Shown: positions 15,736 through 22,669 of the stretch, piece by piece
How positions within the stretch are numbered: position 1 is the stretch's first letter
How the letters are laid out: each line of letters opens with the position of its first letter
Assembly: GCA_037892765.1 (NCBI GenBank)
Contig: JBBKBW010000040.1
Strand: one strand, 5' to 3'
Length of the DNA: 25,348 nt
Source: Clostridium_AQ sp900552125
Lineage (GTDB): Bacteria; Bacillota_I; Bacilli_A; Erysipelotrichales; Erysipelotrichaceae
Position numbers and translations under genes: made by a program
Notes under the pieces: model-generated
The model's input: only the letters and a program-made list of their open reading frames with translations
The model's database searches: none
What the model was told of the DNA's origin: nothing

Positions 15736-16640
15736 TAATCCTCACCTCCACACTTCTCTAAGAAATAAGATTCTAAATCTTGTTTTTGATAATAGATTTG
15801 ATTGACCTCTACTCCATTTTGCGCAAGCTGCATTGAAACATCAGAACTCTTAATTTCATCATAAATCCATATCTCATCATTTTCATGAACTGTATAGTCT
15901 TTTATATTTAAATTATTTTCTAGCAATGGTATAGCTTTATCTGCCTTATCCACTTTCAATGACAGATAATTCTTACAGCGATTATCCAGATCTCTAGCTG
16001 TTATTTCTTCTACCATATGACCATCACGAATAATTCCATATTTTGTAGCAATCTTGCTGAGTTCTCCTAATATATGACTACTGATGATGATTGTCATTTT
16101 CTTAGTATCATTCAAGTATTGAATGACTTCTCTTACTTCTCTTATACCTTCAGGATCTAATCCATTGATTGGTTCATCTAATATAAGCAAGTCAGGATTT
16201 CCTAGCAATGCTAAGGCAATCCCTAAACGTTGCTTCATACCTAATGAAAATTTCTTTACGACTTTTTTACTCTTTGGATCAAGTCTCACTAAATTTAATA
16301 AATCAGTGATTTTATTTTTATTATTGATTCCCATTGCGATAGCTTTCAGTTCCATATTGTCATAAGCTGAAAGGTTTGGATATAATCCAGCAGTTTCAAT
16401 CAAGGAACCAATTCTTCTAGATGTAAATGAATTTCGGTTTTCACCAAATAGTTTAATTTCACCAGATGTTGGAAAAATTAAACCAGTTATCATTTTCAAG
16501 GTTGTTGATTTTCCTGCACCATTTTTTCCAATAAATCCATAAATATCGCCTTTTTTTATATTCATATAAAGATTTGATACAGCTTTTGTATCTTTATATG
16601 TTTTGCATAGATCATAAATTTCCACTACGTTACCTTCCAT
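15735..16640 (-). CDS. ABC transporter ATPase, BcrA/LanF type
   Basis: This 301-residue ATPase has Walker A GKNGAGKSTT, the signature FSLGMKQRLGIALAL, Walker B LLILDEPINGLDP and a C-terminal extension of about 90 residues seen in BcrA and LanF proteins. The signature starts SLGM where SGGQ is commoner, a usual variant in this subfamily. It pairs with the permease that follows and is preceded by a response regulator gene. The ATG at 16640 follows AGGAGGAGG. Two exact 11-base repeats lie in the gap upstream. The role is probably export of, or resistance to, a cell-envelope antimicrobial. Confidence 0.92.
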   Translation of the reverse strand: MEGNVVEIYDLCKTYKDTKAVSNLYMNIKKGDIYGFIGKNGAGKSTTLKMITGLIFPTSGEIKLFGENRNSFTSRRIGSLIETAGLYPNLSAYDNMELKAIAMGINNKNKITDLLNLVRLDPKSKKVVKKFSLGMKQRLGIALALLGNPDLLILDEPINGLDPEGIREVREVIQYLNDTKKMTIIISSHILGELSKIATKYGIIRDGHMVEEITARDLDNRCKNYLSLKVDKADKAIPLLENNLNIKDYTVHENDEIWIYDEIKSSDVSMQLAQNGVEVNQIYYQKQDLESYFLEKCGGED

Positions 16641-16708
16641 AATGTACTACCTCCTCCTTAATTCAGTTATTATTATAGAAATCGAAGTTAAAAAAAGTAC
16701 CAAGCAAG

Positions 16709-16730
16709 TATAAAGAAAATATAAAGAAAA
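16709..16730. repeat. tandem 11-base repeat between response regulator and ATPase genes
   Basis: The unit TATAAAGAAAA occurs twice head to tail (16709-16719 and 16720-16730), about 70 bases ahead of the ATPase start. OmpR-type regulators bind direct repeats one helical turn apart, so this may be the binding site of the regulator encoded next door. The low complexity of the sequence tempers this. Confidence 0.5.
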
Positions 16731-16742
16731 AACTGAATAGTA

Positions 16743-17408
16743 TTATTCAGCCATTTTAAACCCGATGCCCCACACAGTTTTGATGTATTCATCATCAGTA
16801 TATAGTTTGATCTTTTTTCTAATATTGCTTATATGCACATTGATTGTCTTATCATCTCCATAATAATCATCGTTCCATACATATTCATAGATTTCCTGTT
16901 TAGTAAATACTCTTTTAATGTTTTTCATCAAAAGTTCTAAAATCAGATATTCGTGTTTTGTTAAATGAAGAGGCTGAGCATTCATAATACCATCATAAAG
17001 TGACTGATCTAGGCTTAGATTCTTAAATGTTATTTTCTCATAACTGTTTTTGTTTCTTTTCCTTAGCTGAACCTGTACACGTGCTAGAAGTTCTTCAAGT
17101 TCAAACGGTTTACATAGATAATCATCTGCTCCAGCACCTAACACTTCAACCTTGCTATCTAATGTATCCTTAGCCGTTAAAACAATGACAGGCAAATCAG
17201 AGGTCTGTCGTATATTTTTTAATAGAGCTTCACCATTCATTCCTGGCAGCATTAAATCTAAAATGATGAGATCATATGTATTCATTTTGAAATACAGCAA
17301 TGCCTCTGTACCTGAAAATGCTTGTTCACATTTATATCCAGCTTTTGTTAGATAATCCATAATCATATGATTAATATCATTGTTATCTTCTACAATTAAA
17401 ATATTCAT
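16743..17408 (-). CDS. OmpR/PhoB-family response regulator
   Basis: The 221-residue regulator has a receiver domain with Glu7-Asp8, the phosphoacceptor Asp51 in ILDLMLPG, Thr78 in VLTAKD and Lys100 in YLCKPF, followed by a winged-helix effector domain (about 125-221) with the ending NVHISNIRKKI and YIKTVWGIGFKM. All switch residues are present. Its partner is the kinase at 13954-14844, with the ABC transporter genes in between. I infer that it activates that transporter when an antimicrobial is sensed. The ATG at 17408 follows AAGGAGAG. It is unlikely to be PhoP, given its neighbours. Confidence 0.94.
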   Translation of the reverse strand: MNILIVEDNNDINHMIMDYLTKAGYKCEQAFSGTEALLYFKMNTYDLIILDLMLPGMNGEALLKNIRQTSDLPVIVLTAKDTLDSKVEVLGAGADDYLCKPFELEELLARVQVQLRKRNKNSYEKITFKNLSLDQSLYDGIMNAQPLHLTKHEYLILELLMKNIKRVFTKQEIYEYVWNDDYYGDDKTINVHISNIRKKIKLYTDDEYIKTVWGIGFKMAE

Positions 17409-17456
17409 TATTTATGCTCTCCTTTTTGCCACTATTATTATTTTCTGTTATCTTTT

Positions 17457-17852
17457 TTACATTTTCTTCTCTATTACATTACTAACAATGATAAGTATAA
17501 TTGGCTGTATAGCTAAGATAACTCCAGTTATTATCGTAGGAATATTGTATCCTAGACCAATAAATAGTATCATCGCAAATCCTAATAAAATAATATTGAT
17601 TCCATAAACAATATTTCCTGATTTTTCTTTAATAGTAATTAAACGTTCATCGAAAACATTTCTTCTATAATCTAGATCATAGTCCATCATTTTTTGATGC
17701 CAAAGCTTTGAATGCGATACTCCGATTATTACCGAAAAGATTATAGATAAAGCAATATCTATATTGGTATCAAAATCTGTAAAGGCAATCACAATTATGA
17801 TAGTCAATGACACAAGATAACCAGCATACCAAATCTTCTTATTGTTTTTCAT
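17457..17852 (-). CDS. small membrane protein paired with an XRE repressor
   Basis: This 131-residue protein has four predicted membrane segments in two pairs (about 6-24, 27-44, 80-100 and 103-122) joined by a charged loop with HQKMMDYDLDYRRNVFDERL. That loop is typical of small membrane proteins encoded beside XRE regulators (DUF2178-like). I chose the ATG at 17852, which has AGGAGGAGA seven bases ahead, over an in-frame ATG at 17888. It overlaps the end of the repressor gene by 14 bases, so the two are co-translated. Function is not known; such pairs are often thought to respond to envelope stress. Confidence 0.75.
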   Translation of the reverse strand: MKNNKKIWYAGYLVSLTIIIVIAFTDFDTNIDIALSIIFSVIIGVSHSKLWHQKMMDYDLDYRRNVFDERLITIKEKSGNIVYGINIILLGFAMILFIGLGYNIPTIITGVILAIQPIILIIVSNVIEKKM

Positions 17853-18054
17853 TTTCAATCTCCTCCTCATAAATGAAAATATCTTCAATACTCATATTAA
17901 AATATCGTGCAATTTTAAAGGCTAATAAGATTGAAGGATTGTATCGTCCATTCTCTAAAGAACCTATTGTCTGTCGAGAAACTTCAAGGGCTATTGCTAG
18001 ATCCTCTTGCTTTATGCCTTTGTTCTTTCTTAATTCTTCTAATCGGTTTTTCAC
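17839..18054 (-). CDS. XRE-family transcriptional regulator
   Basis: The 71-residue protein is a single helix-turn-helix domain: LEELRKNKGIKQEDLAIAL, then VSRQTIGSLENGRYNPS as the recognition part, then AFKIARYFNMSIEDIF. It is the compact YozG/SinR-like type that represses its own operon. A sigma-A promoter and a GGAAAG inverted repeat lie just upstream and fit autoregulation. It heads a possible operon that runs through the membrane protein, response regulator, transporter and kinase. The TTG, GTG or ATG choice is clear: ATG at 18054, with AAGGAGAA upstream. Confidence 0.9.
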   Translation of the reverse strand: MKNRLEELRKNKGIKQEDLAIALEVSRQTIGSLENGRYNPSILLAFKIARYFNMSIEDIFIYEEEIENEKQ

Positions 18055-18071
18055 AAAATTCTCCTTCTCAT

Positions 18072-18139
18072 GGAAAGCTCACTTTCCTTTTGCACTTAAA
18101 TTATAGAATGATTATTAAATTATGTCAAGTTTACTTTCC
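18072..18139 (-). promoter_or_regulatory. consensus sigma-A promoter with GGAAAG operator repeats
   Basis: On the minus strand a perfect -35 TTGACA (18128-18123), a 17-base spacer and a perfect -10 TATAAT (18105-18100) lie ahead of the XRE gene. An inverted repeat GGAAAG-N4-CTTTCC (18072-18087) follows the -10, and a third copy, GGAAAGT, begins just upstream of the -35 (18139). Sites on both sides of such a strong promoter fit repression by the XRE protein. Confidence 0.85.
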
Positions 18140-18150
18140 ATTTATGAAAT

Positions 18151-18178
18151 AAAAAGTGACCAAAAAGATGAGGTCACT
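18151..18178 (-). terminator. terminator of the phosphonate transport operon
   Basis: On the minus strand AGTGACC (18178-18172) pairs with GGTCACT (18161-18155) around a ten-base loop and is followed by TTTTATTT. It lies 22 bases after the phnE2 stop codon and ends transcription before the XRE promoter. Confidence 0.85.
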
Positions 18179-18199
18179 AATTTTATTATTTTTTTATCG

Positions 18200-19054
18200 T
18201 TACTCTGTCACAATACTTCTTTGTTTATATAAAGTAATAAAAATTTCGAATAATAATGCTACCACAAAGATTGCCAATACACATAAACCTACTGTTCCAT
18301 ATCCTCCACTTCTTTGATAAGAGTTTAAGATTGAACCAATAGTGCCTGGTACTCCAACCGCTGGTCCTATAATAACAGCAGCCGCAAAGTTCATTTCACT
18401 TCGCATCGCAATCCAGGAAATCATTTTAGTAAATGAAACTGGAATAATTGCACTCCATATGATCTGCCACCATTTAGCTCCTGTAGCTTTCATTGCCTCA
18501 ATTGCTCCGGCATCTACTTCTTCAAATGCTTCTGAATATGATTTAATGAAGTAGGCAACACTATGAAATGACATTCCGACAATTGCAGTTGTGGCAGTTA
18601 ATCCAAAACCTGAAATAAAGATTAATACCCAAATAATCGTTGGTACTGCACGAATCAATCCTGCAAAAGATCGAACTAACATACAAATAACAGGATGAGA
18701 TAAATTTCTTGCGGCTAATAAACCAAATAGAATTCCAATAACTGCACCAATAATTGTTGTGACAAATGCTAAAGCGATTGTATTAACTAGACTTGTGAAT
18801 ACTTCTATTGCGGTTGAAGAAGTAACTGTGGAAAAGTCTAAGAAACTCATCAGATATGTTTGTATTAAAGCTGGACGTACCTGATCCCATTTATACTCAC
18901 ACACAAAGAATATAAAATAGAAAAATACAAGTGCAAATACTAAAATAACTCCTTTAGTTAAATAGCTTGATGTATCTTTTTTCTTTAATACATAACGACC
19001 TTTTTTCTTTCTTTCTAATGCTGATACATTATTTGTTAAAATTGCTGTTTCCAT
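18200..19054 (-). CDS. phnE: PhnE2, phosphonate ABC transporter permease
   Basis: The 284-residue permease has a basic 30-residue N-terminal tail, then a membrane segment (about 33-51) and five more. The coupling motif is EAMKATGAKWWQIIWSAIIP, a good EAA loop for PhnE. RAVPTIIWVLIF and NFAAAVIIGPAVGVPGTIG are typical PhnE blocks. It forms the channel with PhnE1 and is driven by PhnC. Its ATG overlaps the phnE1 stop as TAATG. The tandem of two permease genes is common in Gram-positive phn operons. Confidence 0.94.
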   Translation of the reverse strand: METAILTNNVSALERKKKGRYVLKKKDTSSYLTKGVILVFALVFFYFIFFVCEYKWDQVRPALIQTYLMSFLDFSTVTSSTAIEVFTSLVNTIALAFVTTIIGAVIGILFGLLAARNLSHPVICMLVRSFAGLIRAVPTIIWVLIFISGFGLTATTAIVGMSFHSVAYFIKSYSEAFEEVDAGAIEAMKATGAKWWQIIWSAIIPVSFTKMISWIAMRSEMNFAAAVIIGPAVGVPGTIGSILNSYQRSGGYGTVGLCVLAIFVVALLFEIFITLYKQRSIVTE

Positions 19055-19842
19055 TACATGATCCTCTTTCTAATTTGTGATGATATCTGGTCTGTTAGAA
19101 TAACAGTAATAACTACTAATAAAATACAAGAAGCCATTAGCTGATACCCCTGATATCCTACATATAATCCACCTTGATAAATACTCATTAAGTAACCAAT
19201 TCCTCCACCTGCTAACATTCCTACAACAGTAGCACTTCTTATGTTATTTTCCGCAGAGTATAACGTCCAGGAAATTAAGGAAGGTAACGTTTCTGGAATG
19301 ACTGCATGAATGATGATCTGCCAATAGCTTGCCCCTGTTGCCTCTAATGCTTCCATACAATTGGCGTTTGTTTCATCAATTGAATCCGCAAAAGAACGAG
19401 TTAGGAATCCATAGGATATTATACAAAGAACTAAAAATCCTAAGAAATCTCCATACCATAACAACGGCAATAATAAGACAGCCCATACAGCTTCAGGTAT
19501 ATTTCTAGTTAGTGACGCAAAAGCACGAATAATGTATTTTAATACTCGAAATCTTGCGGTCTTAGAGGAAATTGCTAAAGCAGAGAAGAATGACAATATC
19601 ATTCCTACAAAAGCTCCGGCAATAGAAATTATAATTGTTACCCATAATTGATATAGCTGTTCCCCTATTTCAGAAAAATCAATTGGAAGATACGTTTTCG
19701 TAAAACGAACGACAGATACTTGAAAGTTAGTTAAAATCAAACCCCAATCAATTTCTAAGCGCCAGGTACATAACATCATCAATATCACAACAATCATTAA
19801 GGCTAAAGCCCATGTTATTCTTTTTCTTTTAAAATAACTCAT
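19054..19842 (-). CDS. phnE: PhnE1, phosphonate ABC transporter permease
   Basis: This 262-residue permease is a paralogue of the next gene. It has a first membrane segment at about residues 10-27, the block TRNIPEAVWAVLLLPLLWYG, the EAA loop ALEATGASYWQIIIHAVIP and the end segment SIYQGGLYVGYQGYQL. Its start overlaps the phnC stop as ATGA. It would pair with PhnE2 as a heterodimer in the inner membrane. Confidence 0.94.
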   Translation of the reverse strand: MSYFKRKRITWALALMIVVILMMLCTWRLEIDWGLILTNFQVSVVRFTKTYLPIDFSEIGEQLYQLWVTIIISIAGAFVGMILSFFSALAISSKTARFRVLKYIIRAFASLTRNIPEAVWAVLLLPLLWYGDFLGFLVLCIISYGFLTRSFADSIDETNANCMEALEATGASYWQIIIHAVIPETLPSLISWTLYSAENNIRSATVVGMLAGGGIGYLMSIYQGGLYVGYQGYQLMASCILLVVITVILTDQISSQIRKRIM

Positions 19843-20627
19843 GCTTTCACCTCATCTACTTTACTGATCAATTCATCCATACTTACACCATAAATTTTTT
19901 CAATTGTAGCACTATCCAAATCCTGTGGTTTTCCATTAAATACAATTTCTCCCTTATGCATCCCAATAATACGGTCAGAATAATGCATTGCCACATCTAC
20001 CTGATGAAGATTTACAATACAAGGAATTTTCATCTGCTTTGTGATATCTTTTAAATATTCCATAATAACTTTACTAGACTGAGGATCTAACGAAGCAATT
20101 GGTTCATCACATAACACCATTTTAGGATTTTGTATCAATGCTCTTGCAATACCTACACGCTGTTTTTGCCCACCTGATAAGTCACAGCACTTATCATAAA
20201 GTTTATCTCCTAGTCCAAGCATTTCTAATAATTTAGCTGCCTGTTCTATATCTTTTTGATCATATAAACCTAGTGTAGTCTTCCATGTTGGATAATAGCC
20301 TAATCGTCCATGTAAAACATTTTCCAATACATTTAAGCGGTATACTAGATTATAGTGCTGAAAAATCATTCCTATATTTCTTCGGATATCACGAATCTGC
20401 TTTTTGTTGGCAGATGTTACTTCATAATTTAAAAATTGAATACTTCCGCTTGTCACATCAATCATTCGATTGATACATCTCAATAATGTACTCTTACCTG
20501 ATCCACTAGGACCAATGATGGAAATTAATTCTCCCTCATTTACAGTAAAACTAGCATTCTGTAATGCTTTTACCGCATTATCTTCATATGTTTTAGAAAC
20601 GTTCTGTACACGTAAAATTTCACTCAT
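19839..20627 (-). CDS. phnC: PhnC, phosphonate ABC transporter ATPase
   Basis: The 262-residue ATPase has Walker A GPSGSGKST, Q loop MIFQHYNLVYRLNVLENVLH, signature LSGGQKQRVGIARAL and Walker B MVLCDEPIASLDP. HGRLGYYPTWKT is a characteristic PhnC segment. It powers uptake through PhnE1/E2. The ATG at 20627 follows AGGTGG. It is separated from phnD by 152 bases that contain a terminator and a new promoter with Pho-box-like repeats, so it can be expressed apart from phnD. Confidence 0.95.
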   Translation of the reverse strand: MSEILRVQNVSKTYEDNAVKALQNASFTVNEGELISIIGPSGSGKSTLLRCINRMIDVTSGSIQFLNYEVTSANKKQIRDIRRNIGMIFQHYNLVYRLNVLENVLHGRLGYYPTWKTTLGLYDQKDIEQAAKLLEMLGLGDKLYDKCCDLSGGQKQRVGIARALIQNPKMVLCDEPIASLDPQSSKVIMEYLKDITKQMKIPCIVNLHQVDVAMHYSDRIIGMHKGEIVFNGKPQDLDSATIEKIYGVSMDELISKVDEVKA

Positions 20628-20662
20628 TTCTTTACCACCTTTTCTTTTTATTTCACAGAAAC

Positions 20663-20716
20663 ATTGTACCTTGTGAAAAGATGAAAAGTGTTAATACCAT
20701 GTAAATCCTTCGTAAT
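20663..20716 (-). promoter_or_regulatory. phnC promoter with Pho-box-like hexamer repeats
   Basis: On the minus strand ATTACG (20716-20711), TTTACA (20705-20700) and TTAACA (20694-20689) start exactly 11 bases apart, and TACAAT (20668-20663) is a -10 candidate. The block TTTACA-N5-TTAACACTT is shared with the phnG promoter, including the three bases after the last hexamer. Confidence 0.62.
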
Positions 20717-20741
20717 CCTTTCTTTAAAAACTTTTGGTAAA

Positions 20742-20774
20742 TAAAAAAATACACCTCGATAATACGAGATGTAT
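20742..20774 (-). terminator. terminator between phnD and phnC
   Basis: On the minus strand ATACATCTCG (20774-20765) pairs with CGAGGTGTAT (20758-20749), with one wobble pair and a six-base loop, then seven T follow. It starts five bases after the phnD stop codon. A terminator here would leave the binding protein made in excess over the transporter. Confidence 0.85.
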
Positions 20775-20779
20775 GAATA

Positions 20780-21760
20780 TTACTGTTCTTTATACATATC
20801 CAGAATAAACTGATAGCGAGATAGATCTGTTTCAAAGAACTTATAATTTGAAGGATCATCTTCTGCTTCAAAGAAGAATCCATTTTCTTTATCAAAGAAA
20901 TTTTCATTAGCTGCATTTTCTGGAGTTAAGTTTACAAAATGATCTACAATTTTATTAATTTCATCTTCAGTTAAAGCTGTTGTATTTACCCAAAGTGGTC
21001 CATTAGGCACAAACTGTGTATCTAAGATTTCTAATTCATCTTTATATTCATCACCATATGTACAGCAGAATGCACCTGCATAAACTTTATCATTTACTAA
21101 TAGCTGTACAGCACCCTGATGGTCTCCACCATTTTGTACTTCAGAGAAGATACCGCCATCTTCTTCACTCTTAATATTAATCTGATCTTTTTCAGTAACT
21201 GTCTGATCTCCATCTGGTCCAAATAAATTCCAGAATGTAGTTGTTGGAACTAGACAGCCGGAAGTTGATGTTGGTGATACAAATCCAAAGGATTTACCTT
21301 TTAAAGATTTTAATTTTTCTTCTGTTGTCATTCCTTCAAAATCAGAGGCATGTTTTTTATTTGTTGCGATATAAGCATTGTATCCGCTCTTATCTGGATC
21401 TCCTTCAGGTCCATAGGATAGTATTGGAAGAATGTTGTTATCTTTCATATAAGATGCCGCAAATGTTCCGCCGCTTTCCCAAGCAATCTGCGCAGTTCCT
21501 GATACCATAGCTTCCGTTACAGCATTGTAGTTATCTAGTTTCGCAATCTTAACATCATAAGAATCACCTAATGCTGCTTGAACCTCATCTCTCAACATGT
21601 TAAACGCATTTTTACTTCTTTCTGCATTTTCATCCTCATTTGGCAAGAAAGCAATTGTAATTTCTTTTTTATCCCCTGCACCATCATTACTTGAACTACA
21701 TCCAGCTAACATGGTACATGCTAACATTCCTGCCATACATAAATTCAACAATTTTTTCAT
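20780..21760 (-). CDS. phnD: PhnD, phosphonate-binding lipoprotein
   Basis: The 326-residue protein has a lipoprotein signal with lipobox LAGC (Cys21), so it is anchored to the outer face of the membrane. The mature part starts with ITIAFLPNEDENAERSK and has KGKSFGFVSPTSTSGCLVP and WVNTTALTEDEINKIVDHF, which match PhnD/PtxB-type phosphonate-binding proteins. It catches phosphonates for PhnCE. Clues to its exact ligand are not readable. The ATG at 21760 follows AAAGGAGA. It is placed between the regulator and phnC. Confidence 0.94.
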   Translation of the reverse strand: MKKLLNLCMAGMLACTMLAGCSSSNDGAGDKKEITIAFLPNEDENAERSKNAFNMLRDEVQAALGDSYDVKIAKLDNYNAVTEAMVSGTAQIAWESGGTFAASYMKDNNILPILSYGPEGDPDKSGYNAYIATNKKHASDFEGMTTEEKLKSLKGKSFGFVSPTSTSGCLVPTTTFWNLFGPDGDQTVTEKDQINIKSEEDGGIFSEVQNGGDHQGAVQLLVNDKVYAGAFCCTYGDEYKDELEILDTQFVPNGPLWVNTTALTEDEINKIVDHFVNLTPENAANENFFDKENGFFFEAEDDPSNYKFFETDLSRYQFILDMYKEQ

Positions 21761-21798
21761 TTACTATTTCTCCTTTATCTCTGTGCTTTCTGCACATG

Positions 21799-21855
21799 AT
21801 TATAATAAACATTTTCGAATGAAAAAATGTGAATAGGCAGTTAATATAATGTAAT
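21799..21855 (-). promoter_or_regulatory. phnD promoter with Pho-box-like hexamer repeats
   Basis: On the minus strand ATTACA (21855-21850), TTAACT (21844-21839) and TTCACA (21833-21828) start exactly 11 bases apart. A perfect -10 TATAAT lies at 21804-21799, 23 bases after the last hexamer. The array begins 13 bases after the stop codon of the regulator gene. Confidence 0.58.
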
Positions 21856-21867
21856 ATTTCTATCAAA

Positions 21868-22569
21868 TTACATCTTGAAAATGAATTTATCACCTCTATA
21901 TATAATCGTGGATACTTCTAAAATTTCATTACTTGCATTTCGTGTTCTGCTTTTCACTAGAAGACAAGGCACAATCCCACTTACATTCATATATACACGT
22001 TCTTCTGTGTTTAAGTTTGAAACCATTAAGCTTACATCTTCTGTCTTTAAACCTCCCATTCCTTCCTTATGAAAAAATGCATACAAGCTAGGATTTTGTC
22101 CTAATGCTTCTTTAATTGTTGGAAAGCGTTGTTGTTTAACATAAGAAATATGCATAGCTGATGGCATTTGATCAATATAGCGTAATCGTTTTATGCAAAG
22201 TACTGTTTCATCTTCTTTAGCCTGTAATTGTGCATAGATTTCCCTTTGATAAAAAATTTTATCACAGCTTATAACTCTTGTATAAAATCGATCTGACATT
22301 GTACTCATCTTATTTGAAAAGCTATCACAGGATGATAAAGAAAGTTCTACTTTTTCTAGATATCCTGCATAATAATTTCCTTTTCCCTGCTTAGAATATA
22401 CATATCCTAATTCTTTTAGGCGATCATACGCTTTTCTTATTTCAATTCTTGTTAGTTGAAAACGCTGTGCTAATTCATGTTCACTTGGCAGCTTTTCATC
22501 TTTTTTATATACCTGCTTCTGCATATTCTGCAAAAGATAATCTACTACTGGTTCCCAGCTTGTTATCAT
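21868..22569 (-). CDS. phnF: GntR-family regulator with UTRA domain, PhnF-like
   Basis: This 233-residue protein has a GntR winged helix at residues 5-70 (KLPSEHELAQRFQLTRIEIR, then GYVYSKQGKGNYY) and a UTRA ligand-binding domain after it, with the closing ILEVSTIIYRGDKFIF. PhnF proteins of this type control phosphonate uptake genes, and its position next to phnD supports that role. The ATG at 22569 has AGAGGTG eight bases ahead; an in-frame ATG at 22599 has no such site. The palindrome TTATCATGATAA and a further hexamer array lie upstream. HutC/NagR-like metabolite regulators share the fold, so the ligand is an inference. Confidence 0.87.
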   Translation of the reverse strand: MITSWEPVVDYLLQNMQKQVYKKDEKLPSEHELAQRFQLTRIEIRKAYDRLKELGYVYSKQGKGNYYAGYLEKVELSLSSCDSFSNKMSTMSDRFYTRVISCDKIFYQREIYAQLQAKEDETVLCIKRLRYIDQMPSAMHISYVKQQRFPTIKEALGQNPSLYAFFHKEGMGGLKTEDVSLMVSNLNTEERVYMNVSGIVPCLLVKSRTRNASNEILEVSTIIYRGDKFIFKM

Positions 22570-22592
22570 AATTCTAACACCTCTATCATATC

Positions 22593-22604
22593 TTATCATG
22601 ATAA
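22593..22604. promoter_or_regulatory. palindrome upstream of the GntR gene, candidate autoregulatory operator
   Basis: TTATCATGATAA is a perfect 12-base palindrome 24 bases ahead of the regulator start. GntR proteins bind short palindromes as dimers and often control their own genes. I saw no second copy at the phnD, phnC or phnG promoters. Confidence 0.4.
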
Positions 22605-22622
22605 AAGCTGCATTTACTTTAC

Positions 22623-22650
22623 TTTACAAAATCTTAACGAATCACTAACG
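22623..22650 (+). promoter_or_regulatory. Pho-box-like hexamers upstream of the regulator, opposite orientation
   Basis: TTTACA (22623), TTAACG (22634) and CTAACG (22645) start exactly 11 bases apart on the plus strand, in the gap between the metallophosphoesterase stop and the regulator start. Unlike the arrays at phnG, phnC and phnD, this one is inverted relative to the downstream gene, so it is the weakest case. Confidence 0.4.
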
Positions 22651-22669
22651 AAAAGAAAACAAATTACAT

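Noticed and set aside
13954..17408. The two-component system as the PhoPR pair controlling phn genes
   Set aside because: Regulator and kinase enclose an ABC transporter of the BcrA/LanF type, and the kinase lacks the sizeable sensor region usual in PhoR.
9000..18150. The AT-rich block as an integrated mobile element
   Set aside because: No integrase, transposase, flanking direct repeat or tRNA gene could be seen; only composition and gene content suggest insertion.
22611..22628. TTTAC tandem repeat as an iteron or extended Pho box
   Set aside because: The spacing is five bases, out of phase with the 11-base array next to it, and such AT-rich runs are common here.
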